Source: WHTB01 sp050699035
GTDB lineage: Bacteria > Actinomycetota > Actinomycetes > Propionibacteriales > Nocardioidaceae
Assembly (NCBI GenBank): GCA_050699035.1
Contig: JBOHDE010000264.1
Span: 1-5,000, forward strand
Direction: 5' to 3'
Length of the DNA: 5,000 nt
Numbering within the stretch: position 1 is the stretch's first letter; each line of letters opens with the position of its first letter. The notes under the pieces were generated by a model. That model worked only from the letters and a program-made list of their open reading frames with translations, was not told where the DNA came from and ran no database searches. Positions 1-5,000 of the stretch are shown piece by piece. The translations under genes were made by a program, and so were the position numbers.

Positions 1-1013
1 TACACACCCTGGATGTCGTCGTGGGTCAGCGGCACCGACAGCGCCGCGTTGACGTGCTCGAGGAGGTAGTCGATGTCGGCCTGGCTGGCCGCCGGGTGGG
101 CCAGGTCGAGATGCCAGTCGGTGTCGGTCGTGCCGACGATCCAGTGGGTGGTCCACGGGATCACGAACAGCACGGACTTCTCCGTGCGGAGGATCAGGCC
201 GGTCTCGGAGTTGATCCGGTCGCGGGGTACGACGATATGCACGCCCTTGGAGGCGCGGACGTTGAACCGGCCGCGGCCGCCGGCCATCGTCTGCAGCTCG
301 TCGGTCCACACGCCGGTCGCGTTGACGACGACCGGCGCCTGCACGGAGTACGTGGCGCCGCCCTCGACGTCACGGACCTGCACGCCGACGACCCGTTCGC
401 CGGCGCGCATGAAACCGACCACCTCGGCGCTGTTGAGGACGGTGGCGCCGTAGGCCGCGGCAGTGCGGGCCACGGTCAGGGTGTGGCGGGCGTCGTCGGC
501 CTGCGCGTCGTAGTAGTACACCGCGCCGATCAGGGCGTCGCTCCTGAGGGCCGGGCAGAGCTTGCGGGCGCCGTGCTTGGTGAGGTGCTTGTGATGGGGT
601 ACGGACCGGGCGCCGCCCATCGTGTCGTACAGCGTCAGGCCCGCCCCGACGTACGGGCGCTCCCAGAAGCGATGCGTCAGCGGGTAGAGGAACGACACCG
701 GCTTGACCAGGTGCGGGGCGATCCGGCTCAGCATCAGCTCGCGTTCGCGGAGCGCCTCCCGGACCAGTCCGAAGTTCAGCTGCTCGAGGTAGCGCAGGCC
801 ACCGTGGAACAGCTTCGACGACCGCGACGACGTGCCGCTGGCGAAGTCGCGAGCCTCCAGCAGCAGCACCTTCAGGCCGCGCGTCGCCGCGTCGAGGGCC
901 ACCCCGGAGCCGGTCACCCCGCCCCCGACGACGATGAGGTCGAACTCGCCGTCCGCGACCGACTCCCAGGCCTGTGCCCGCTGCTGTGGTCCGAGGCTGG
1001 CGGAACCAGGCAT
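1..1013 (-). CDS. glpD: Aerobic glycerol-3-phosphate dehydrogenase, N-terminal part (runs off left edge)
   Basis: This FAD enzyme oxidises sn-glycerol-3-phosphate to dihydroxyacetone phosphate at the inner face of the membrane and passes electrons to quinone. I translated 337 codons from ATG at 1013 with no stop or frameshift. The Rossmann FAD motif GGGVTGSG lies at residues 30-37, followed by the ribose-binding acidic residue E53 at the end of the second strand. The family block SSRSSKLFHGGLRYLE (62-77) is diagnostic of GlpD. Further blocks are NATGVWTDE (231-239), SKGVHIV (255-261) and LFVIPW...GTTDTDW (282-300). The family is usually about 500-580 residues, so the C-terminal 35-40%, including the helical cap domain, lies outside the window. 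AGGAG at 1023-1019, five bases upstream, supports this start. It is divergent from glpF-glpK, whose product supplies its substrate. A GlpA-type anaerobic subunit is less likely given the SSRSSKLFHGGLRYLE block. Confidence 0.96.
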   Translation of the reverse strand, partial: MPGSASLGPQQRAQAWESVADGEFDLIVVGGGVTGSGVALDAATRGLKVLLLEARDFASGTSSRSSKLFHGGLRYLEQLNFGLVREALRERELMLSRIAPHLVKPVSFLYPLTHRFWERPYVGAGLTLYDTMGGARSVPHHKHLTKHGARKLCPALRSDALIGAVYYYDAQADDARHTLTVARTAAAYGATVLNSAEVVGFMRAGERVVGVQVRDVEGGATYSVQAPVVVNATGVWTDELQTMAGGRGRFNVRASKGVHIVVPRDRINSETGLILRTEKSVLFVIPWTTHWIVGTTDTDWHLDLAHPAASQADIDYLLEHVNAALSVPLTHDDIQGV

Positions 1014-1018
1014 GGCAT

Positions 1019-1023
1019 CTCCT
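1019..1023 (-). promoter_or_regulatory. Ribosome binding site of glpD
   Basis: Read on the minus strand, AGGAG sits five bases before the ATG at 1013. A second ATG at 1018-1016 overlaps this region but is out of frame with the GlpD motifs, so this site fixes the start at 1013. Confidence 0.8.
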
Positions 1024-1051
1024 CGACTGTCGTCCGTTGACCGGGCCGTTG

Positions 1052-1079
1052 CGTACCCCTACTGTGCCAGCACGGTACG
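1052..1079. repeat. Inverted repeat, candidate operator
   Basis: Two perfect 6-bp arms, CGTACC and GGTACG, are separated by 16 bases, so their centres are 22 bp apart, about two helical turns. This spacing suits a dimeric repressor contacting one DNA face. The repeat sits near the middle of the region shared by glpD and glpF. Six-base arms can arise by chance, so the operator role is only a suggestion. Confidence 0.35.
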
Positions 1080-1123
1080 AGATCGTCCCGTGACTGTCGC
1101 ACCACAGGTTCATTCACCCGATC

Positions 1124-1130
1124 GGGGAGG
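1124..1130 (+). promoter_or_regulatory. Ribosome binding site of glpF
   Basis: GGGGAGG lies ten bases before the ATG at 1141. The reading frame stays open upstream as far as 832, but the translation there has no aquaporin character and overlaps glpD antisense. This site and the start of membrane helix 1 fix the start at 1141. Confidence 0.75.
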
Positions 1131-1140
1131 TTGCTGGCTG

Positions 1141-1869
1141 ATGTCGCTCGGAGAAGTGTTTGTCAGTGAGGTACTAGGCACCGCGATGCTCACGCTCCTG
1201 GGCTGCGGTGTCGTCGCGAACGTGCTGCTCGGCAAGTCCAAGGGCCGTGACGGCGGCTGGCTGCTGATTTGCTTCGGCTGGGGCCTCGCCGTGTTCGCCG
1301 GTGTCTATGTCGCCTACAAGTCCGGGGGGCACATCAACCCGGCCTACACCCTCGGAGTGCTGGCCAACGGCGCCGACGAGTACGCGCCAGGCGTCGACGT
1401 CTCGTTCGGGTCGACGCTCGTCTATCTGGCCGGCGAGTTCCTCGGCGCGTTCCTTGGTGCTGCGGCCGCGTGGCTGGCGTACAAGCAGCACTTCGACGAC
1501 TCCGAGGCGGAGCCGGCGGCGAAGCTGGGGGTCTTCTCCACTGGGCCGCAGATCCGCAACCCGATCTGGAACATGACCACCGAGGTGATCGGCACGTTCG
1601 TGCTGGTGTTCGTCATCTTGATGTTCGCCGATACACCGTCGGGCCTGGGCCCGCTGGCGGTGGCCCTGCTGGTCGTCGGCATCGGTGCCTCGATCGGTGG
1701 CCCGACCGGCTACGCCATCAACCCCGCTCGCGACCTGGGTCCCCGGGTCGCGCACGCCGTACTCCCGATCAAGGGCAAGGGCAGCAGCGACTGGGGTTAC
1801 TCATGGGTGCCGGTGGCGGGACCCATCGTGGGCGCCGTCATCGCGGGCCTGCTGGCTCGCGCCATCTGA
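1141..1869 (+). CDS. glpF: Glycerol uptake facilitator (aquaglyceroporin)
   Basis: This 242-residue MIP-family channel lets glycerol diffuse across the cytoplasmic membrane. Six membrane helices are visible (roughly 5-27, 40-59, 86-107, 147-166, 170-187 and 219-240), plus two half-helices that begin with the pore motifs NPA (66-68) and NPA (194-196). The second motif continues as NPARD (194-198). Asp after the filter Arg is the usual mark of glycerol-conducting rather than water-only aquaporins. The internal two-fold repeat shows in E10-VLGT and E148-VIGT. W47 and R197 match the E. coli GlpF selectivity-filter residues Trp48 and Arg206, while Y191 replaces Phe200. The tail after NPARD (LGPRVAHAVLPI) resembles Gram-positive GlpF proteins. 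At 242 residues it is shorter than E. coli GlpF (281). glpK follows after 22 bp, so the two are probably co-transcribed. Confidence 0.95.
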   Translation: MSLGEVFVSEVLGTAMLTLLGCGVVANVLLGKSKGRDGGWLLICFGWGLAVFAGVYVAYKSGGHINPAYTLGVLANGADEYAPGVDVSFGSTLVYLAGEFLGAFLGAAAAWLAYKQHFDDSEAEPAAKLGVFSTGPQIRNPIWNMTTEVIGTFVLVFVILMFADTPSGLGPLAVALLVVGIGASIGGPTGYAINPARDLGPRVAHAVLPIKGKGSSDWGYSWVPVAGPIVGAVIAGLLARAI

Positions 1870-1873
1870 TCCG

Positions 1874-1881
1874 TAGGGAGG
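1874..1881 (+). promoter_or_regulatory. Ribosome binding site of glpK
   Basis: TAGGGAGG, a near-complete anti-16S match, lies in the 22-bp gap between the glpF stop and the glpK ATG, ten bases before the start. It indicates independent re-initiation on a shared glpF-glpK transcript. Confidence 0.75.
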
Positions 1882-1891
1882 CTGGACGACC

Positions 1892-3409
1892 ATGGCTGAG
1901 TACATCGCATCGATCGACCAGGGCACCACGAGCAGCCGGTGCATGATCTTCGACAAGGCCGGCGCCGTGATCGCGGTCGACCAGATGGAGCACGAGCAGA
2001 TCTTCCCGCGGGCGGGCTGGGTCGAGCACGACGCCATCGAGATCTGGAACAACACCCGCAAGGTGATCGGCGGCGCGATGGGGAAGGCCAACCTCAGCGC
2101 GTCGCACATCGCCGCGGTCGGCATCACCAACCAGCGCGAGACGGCCGTGGTCTGGGACAAGACCACCGGTCAGCCGGTCCACAACGCGATCGTCTGGCAG
2201 GACACCCGCACGCAGAAGATCTGCGACGACCTGGCCGCCCTCGGCGGGGGCGCGGAGCGCTACAAGGACAAGGTCGGCCTGCCGCTCGCGACGTACTTCT
2301 CCGGTCCCAAGGTCCGCTGGATCCTGGACAACGTCGAGGGTGCCCGCGAGAAGGCCGAGGCGGGCGACCTGCTGTTCGGCAACATGGACACCTGGGTGCT
2401 GTGGAACCTCACCGGCGGAGCCGACCACGGCGGCGTGCACGTCACCGACGTCACCAATGCCAGCCGCACCATGCTGATGGACCTCGACTCGCTGGCCTGG
2501 GACGAGGAGATCGCCGGCGAGATGGGCATCCCGCTGGCGATGCTTCCGGAGATCAGGTCATCGTCGGAGGTGTACGGCGAGTGCCAGCCCGGCATCTTGA
2601 AGGGCACCCCGGTCGCCGGCATCCTCGGTGACCAGCAGGCGGCGACGTTCGGGCAGGTCTGCTACGAGGTCGGCACCGCGAAGAACACGTACGGCACCGG
2701 CAACTTCATGCTGCTCAACACCGGCGAGGAGAAGGTCAAGAGCGAGAACGGCCTGCTCACCACCGTCTGCTACCGGATCGGCGACCAGGCCCCGATCTAC
2801 GCGCTCGAGGGCTCGATCGCGGTGACCGGGTCGCTGGTGCAGTGGCTGCGGGACAACCTCGGCCTGATCGGCAGCGCCGAGGAGATCGAGCAGCTGGCCG
2901 GCACCGTGGAGGACAACGGCGGGGCGTACTTCGTGCCGGCGTTCTCCGGGTTGTTCGCGCCGTACTGGCGGTCCGACGCCCGGGGCGCCCTGGTCGGCCT
3001 GACCCGGTTCGTCAACAAGGGCCACATCGCCCGCGCGGTGCTCGAGGCCACGGCGTTCCAGACCCGGGAGGTGCTGGACGCCATGAACGCCGACTCCGGG
3101 GTGGCGCTGAAGGAGCTCAAGGTCGACGGCGGCATGGTGGTCAACGAGACGCTGATGCAGTTCCAGGCCGACATGCTCGCCGTCCCGGTCGTCCGGCCGA
3201 AGGTCAGCGAGACCACCGCTCTCGGCGCCGCGTACGCCGCGGGGCTCGCAGTGGGGTACTGGTCGGACCTCGACGACCTCCGGCAGAACTGGGCCGAGGG
3301 TGCCCGCTGGACACCGCAGCTCGACGCGGACGAGCGGGAGCGCCTGCACCGCAACTGGAAGAAGGCGGTCACCAAGACGTTCGACTGGGTCGACGACGAC
3401 GTGGTGTGA
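1892..3409 (+). CDS. glpK: Glycerol kinase
   Basis: This cytoplasmic FGGY-family kinase transfers phosphate from ATP to glycerol, giving sn-glycerol-3-phosphate and trapping it in the cell. It is full length at 505 residues. The N-terminal phosphate-binding loop is DQGTTSSR (9-16). Glycerol-contacting residues expected from E. coli GlpK are present: R82-E83 in TNQRE, Y135 in YFSG, and D247 in GDQQA, the likely catalytic base. FGGY signature 1 fits at 135-147 (Y-F-S..K-V-R-W-I-L-D-N) and signature 2 fits at 365-385 (GALVGL...HIARAVLE). The ATP-side motif VDGGM is at 411-415. The start is supported by TAGGGAGG at 1874-1881, ten bases upstream. The loop before GDQQA (222-240) has no His, so the PTS-dependent His phosphorylation known in Firmicutes GlpK is not expected. 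It is the last gene of the glpF-glpK unit. Confidence 0.98.
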   Translation: MAEYIASIDQGTTSSRCMIFDKAGAVIAVDQMEHEQIFPRAGWVEHDAIEIWNNTRKVIGGAMGKANLSASHIAAVGITNQRETAVVWDKTTGQPVHNAIVWQDTRTQKICDDLAALGGGAERYKDKVGLPLATYFSGPKVRWILDNVEGAREKAEAGDLLFGNMDTWVLWNLTGGADHGGVHVTDVTNASRTMLMDLDSLAWDEEIAGEMGIPLAMLPEIRSSSEVYGECQPGILKGTPVAGILGDQQAATFGQVCYEVGTAKNTYGTGNFMLLNTGEEKVKSENGLLTTVCYRIGDQAPIYALEGSIAVTGSLVQWLRDNLGLIGSAEEIEQLAGTVEDNGGAYFVPAFSGLFAPYWRSDARGALVGLTRFVNKGHIARAVLEATAFQTREVLDAMNADSGVALKELKVDGGMVVNETLMQFQADMLAVPVVRPKVSETTALGAAYAAGLAVGYWSDLDDLRQNWAEGARWTPQLDADERERLHRNWKKAVTKTFDWVDDDVV

Positions 3410-3418
3410 CGCCCCTGA

Positions 3419-3452
3419 GCCGGCGTCGTCAGCGGTCGCTGGCGGCGTCGGC
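3419..3452 (+). terminator. Candidate hairpin terminator of the glpF-glpK transcript
   Basis: The 15-base arms 3419-3433 and 3438-3452 pair around the four-base loop GGTC. In a plus-strand RNA the stem has 12 Watson-Crick pairs and three G-U wobbles. In a minus-strand RNA the same three positions become A-C mismatches, so folding favours the glpK transcript. The hairpin starts ten bases after the glpK stop. No U-run follows, so it is not a classical intrinsic terminator, though U-poor hairpins are often proposed as terminators in actinomycetes. It overlaps the last codons of the convergent membrane-protein gene, so base choice here is also constrained by coding. Confidence 0.5.
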
Positions 3453-4511
3453 CAGCGCGGCGGGCGGACCGACCGAGGCGGGCACGGCCTGGGGATGGCG
3501 GTACGGACGCCAGCGCACCCGGTGACCGGTAGCGACGGCGCCGAGCCACGCCCCGGCCGCGCCCAGCGCGAACCCGCCGAACACGTCTGTCAGGTAGTGC
3601 CAGCCGAGGTAGACGGTGGCCAGGCAGGTCAGGAAGAGGAACACCCACAGGCCCTTGCGGATCAAGGTGCGCATGCCGAGGCTGTGGGCGATCAGGGCGG
3701 CCGTCACCAAGATGCCGACATGCAGCGAGGCGAACGCCGCGATGCTCTGTACCGCCGTCGTCGCGAACGGGTCGGCCAGCACCTCCATCCGGTCGCTGAC
3801 CAGGTTGACCTGGATCTGGCTGTTCTGGGTCACGGCCATCGCGGCGAAGTTCGACGGCTCGTGGTAGATCGGCCCCACCGACGGCACCAGGAAGTACAGC
3901 GCCACGCCGAGCACCCAGTCGACGCAGAGGGCCGTGATGTACCACGCCGCCCGGCGCGCGTTGCGGGTCCACACGAGCACGGCCGCGATCGACAGCGGCA
4001 ACCAGGCGATCCAGGCGATGTAGACCGCCGACATGAGGTGCGCGGCAGGCCCGGTGCCGAGCATCGAGTGCAGCACGACCGCGGGGTCGTAGCCGAACAG
4101 GATCGCCCGGTCGAGGTCGGCCAGCAGCTCGTCGAGCGTCGACTCGCGGACGAACGGCACGAAGCTCTTCAGGTTGCGGAACGCGACGTAGGTGACGTAC
4201 CACGCGCCGAGCCCCATCGCGACCCGCGCGACGTGCCGCATCGTCCAGCGCTCGCGGACCACGGCGAGGAACTGCGCCCCGAAGTCGCGTCGGTGCCGGG
4301 CTCGGTAGATGCAGCGGGGGAGGATGTCGGCGAGCACGCAGCCTAAGACGATGGCCGGGAACCGGATGTAGGTCTGCGCGGCGAACCCGTCGGGGTCGCG
4401 GACCGGCAGCTGGTAGGCGGCAGCGACCAGCCACGTCACGGCCGACAGGCCGACGGCGAGCACGATGGCGAACCAGTAGTCGCGCCAGATGGAACGTGTT
4501 CGAACCCCCAC
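3429..4511 (-). CDS. PAP2/Aur1-like family multi-pass membrane protein
   Basis: This 360-residue integral membrane protein has about eight predicted helices (roughly 12-33, 50-68, 95-111, 156-180, 188-209, 262-279, 285-303 and 307-328). Three motifs of the PAP2/Aur1-type superfamily lie in its second half: VPSVGPIY (209-216), FASLHVG (260-266, H264) and YLGWHYLTDVFGG (301-313, H305 and D309). The two His and the Asp are the expected nucleophile and charge-relay residues of a phosphatase or phosphotransferase acting on lipid phosphates or head groups. The classical KX6RP motif and the Arg of the SR motif are not seen; AT stands at 298-299. That fits the Aur1/inositol-phosphotransferase-like branch better than classical PAP2 phosphatases. 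The substrate is unknown. The start is GTG at 4511: an in-frame TAG lies at 4523-4521 and a weak AGTAGG at 4525-4520. It converges on glpK with a 19-bp gap. Confidence 0.85.
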   Translation of the reverse strand: MGVRTRSIWRDYWFAIVLAVGLSAVTWLVAAAYQLPVRDPDGFAAQTYIRFPAIVLGCVLADILPRCIYRARHRRDFGAQFLAVVRERWTMRHVARVAMGLGAWYVTYVAFRNLKSFVPFVRESTLDELLADLDRAILFGYDPAVVLHSMLGTGPAAHLMSAVYIAWIAWLPLSIAAVLVWTRNARRAAWYITALCVDWVLGVALYFLVPSVGPIYHEPSNFAAMAVTQNSQIQVNLVSDRMEVLADPFATTAVQSIAAFASLHVGILVTAALIAHSLGMRTLIRKGLWVFLFLTCLATVYLGWHYLTDVFGGFALGAAGAWLGAVATGHRVRWRPYRHPQAVPASVGPPAALADAASDR

Positions 4512-4650
4512 CCGGACAGCCTACTGGGCAGTGGTGCGGCCCGCCGGTGTGTCCAGACTCACGCCTCGACGGGGCCTTCTGAGTCGCGGCTGCCGTGACC
4601 CGATCGTTACCTTCGAGGCGGGAGTGTAAGCCAGCGTCGAAGTGGATGAA
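4512..4650. promoter_or_regulatory. Divergent intergenic region between the PAP2-like gene and the right-edge gene
   Basis: About 139 bases lie between two divergent starts and should carry both promoters. No clear -35/-10 pair is seen. A perfect 8-bp inverted repeat, CGCCTCGA (4562-4569) and TCGAGGCG (4613-4620), is 43 bases apart. A second pair, GACTCA (4556-4561) and TGAGTC (4580-4585), interleaves with it. The block ACCCGATCG near 4600 also occurs at 1116-1124 upstream of glpF. GTTAC at 4606-4610 is the most AT-rich spot and could belong to a -10 element in either direction, but this is weak. Confidence 0.45.
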
Positions 4651-5000
4651 ATGGACGAGCAGAGCCGTAAGGGTGGGGACGATCAGCAGCGGGCCAGACC
4701 GGCGCTGGGGGTGAGCTTTCCGCAGATCTTCGGCGGTGCCGTGGCCGCTGCCTCGGCGGCCGTCGCGGCGTCCGCCCTCGGGGTGTACGGCACCGTTGCC
4801 GGTGCCGCCGTGGTCAGCGTCGTCGCCACCGTCGTGACCGCGCTGGCCACCTCCTCGGTGCAACGCGGGACCGAGGTCATCGCCACCCGTGGGAGCCGGC
4901 TCGGTCCAGCTCGTACGGGACGGTCGGAGGTGGACCGGCCCGCCAGGCGCATCCACTGGCGGGTGGTCGGGGCGACCGCGGCCACCACGCTGCTGCTGGC
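4651..5000 (+). CDS. Unassigned Ala/Gly/Val-rich membrane protein, N-terminal part (runs off right edge)
   Basis: The first 116 codons are visible. A short charged, hydrophilic N-terminus (1-20) leads into SFPQIFGG (22-29) and a long small-residue hydrophobic stretch (about 26-66) that could form two membrane helices turning near LGVYG (43-47). A basic, hydrophilic segment follows (71-104, seven Arg between 80 and 100), then the start of another hydrophobic helix (105 onward). I recognise the general look of short actinobacterial hypothetical membrane proteins but no named domain, and I assign no function. An in-frame TAA at 4627-4629 limits the start to GTG 4642 or ATG 4651. Neither has a good ribosome binding site (GGAG at 4621-4624 is too far from both), so ATG is preferred by default. 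Coding on this strand is supported by GC at third positions and by the coherent hydrophobic pattern. The gene is divergent from the PAP2-like gene. Confidence 0.65.
   Translation, partial: MDEQSRKGGDDQQRARPALGVSFPQIFGGAVAAASAAVAASALGVYGTVAGAAVVSVVATVVTALATSSVQRGTEVIATRGSRLGPARTGRSEVDRPARRIHWRVVGATAATTLLL

Larger units (their letters stand above)
1014..1140. promoter_or_regulatory. Divergent control region between glpD and glpF-glpK
   Basis: These 127 bases separate the glpD and glpF start codons and must hold the promoters for both directions. No consensus -35/-10 pair stands out on either strand. Structural signals are an inverted repeat CGTACC-N16-GGTACG (1052-1057 and 1074-1079), a perfect palindrome CCCGATCGGG (1117-1126) touching the glpF ribosome binding site, a small GTGC-CA-GCAC dyad (1064-1073), and a direct repeat GACTGTCG (1025-1032 and 1092-1099). 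Glycerol genes in actinomycetes are commonly controlled by an IclR-type (GylR) or DeoR-type (GlpR) repressor. Assigning any of these elements as its operator is inference. No coding frame in this stretch is convincing. Confidence 0.7.

Noticed and set aside
21..1040. Long plus-strand open frame of 339 codons opposite glpD
   Set aside because: The translation is rich in Arg, Asp, Gly and His with no motif, while the minus strand here reads through 337 codons of clear GlpD. It is an antisense shadow typical of GC-rich coding DNA.
1025..1099. Direct repeat GACTGTCG (1025-1032 and 1092-1099) as a regulator half-site pair
   Set aside because: Eight bases with a 67-base separation and no dyad symmetry is too weak to call a site. 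It is noted only within the control-region entry.
832..1140. In-frame upstream extension of glpF to ATG 832
   Set aside because: The extra 103 residues overlap glpD antisense and show no channel-like sequence. The ribosome binding site at 1124-1130 and the start of helix 1 support 1141.
3300..4346. Plus-strand 348-codon frame opposite the PAP2-like gene
   Set aside because: Its translation is charged and low in complexity, while the minus strand gives a coherent eight-helix protein with superfamily motifs.
4497..4511. GTTCGAAC block resembling a tRNA T-loop, a possible tRNA remnant or attachment site
   Set aside because: The flanking five-base arms do not pair on either strand and no acceptor, D or anticodon arm is present. 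It is a short palindrome at the start of the PAP2-like gene.
4646..4717. ATG at 4646 as an alternative start for the right-edge gene
   Set aside because: It is out of frame with the hydrophobic protein and ends at a TGA after about two dozen codons.
2797..4956. Minus-strand open frame of 719 codons spanning glpK, the PAP2-like gene and the intergenic region
   Set aside because: It is antisense to glpK and in another frame of the PAP2-like gene. Its product is low-complexity, rich in Arg, Pro and Gly, and crosses two well-supported genes and an intergenic gap.

Overview
The window is GC-rich, and its dense open frames and motif types fit a high-GC Gram-positive bacterium (Actinomycetota). The glycerol channel resembles the Gram-positive type, one gene starts with GTG, and third codon positions are mostly G or C. 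I cannot fix the genus. No mobile element, CRISPR array, rRNA or tRNA is visible.

Layout. (1) Positions 1-1013, minus strand: the N-terminal 337 codons of glpD, aerobic glycerol-3-phosphate dehydrogenase, running off the left edge. (2) Positions 1014-1140: a 127-bp divergent control region. (3) Positions 1141-1869, plus strand: glpF, a glycerol facilitator. (4) Positions 1892-3409, plus strand: glpK, glycerol kinase, 22 bp after glpF and almost certainly in the same operon. (5) A hairpin at 3419-3452, just after glpK, is a candidate terminator. (6) Positions 3429-4511, minus strand: a multi-pass membrane protein of the PAP2/Aur1-like superfamily, convergent with glpK. (7) Positions 4512-4650: a second divergent intergenic region. 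(8) From 4651 to the right edge, plus strand: the start of a small Ala/Gly/Val-rich membrane protein of unknown function.

How it works together. GlpF lets glycerol into the cell, GlpK phosphorylates it to sn-glycerol-3-phosphate, and GlpD oxidises that to dihydroxyacetone phosphate, passing electrons to the quinone pool. The left 3.4 kb is therefore a complete glycerol uptake and catabolism locus, split into two divergent units around one control region. No regulator gene lies inside the window. The PAP2-like protein and the right-edge protein probably belong to separate transcription units. A link between the PAP2-like protein and glycerol-3-phosphate-derived lipids is possible, but nothing in the sequence proves it.

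I found no evidence for a novel multi-gene system. The items most worth a second look are the strand-asymmetric hairpin that overlaps the end of the PAP2 gene, the two-arm inverted repeat between glpD and glpF, the substituted catalytic motifs of the PAP2-like protein, and the unassigned protein at the right edge.
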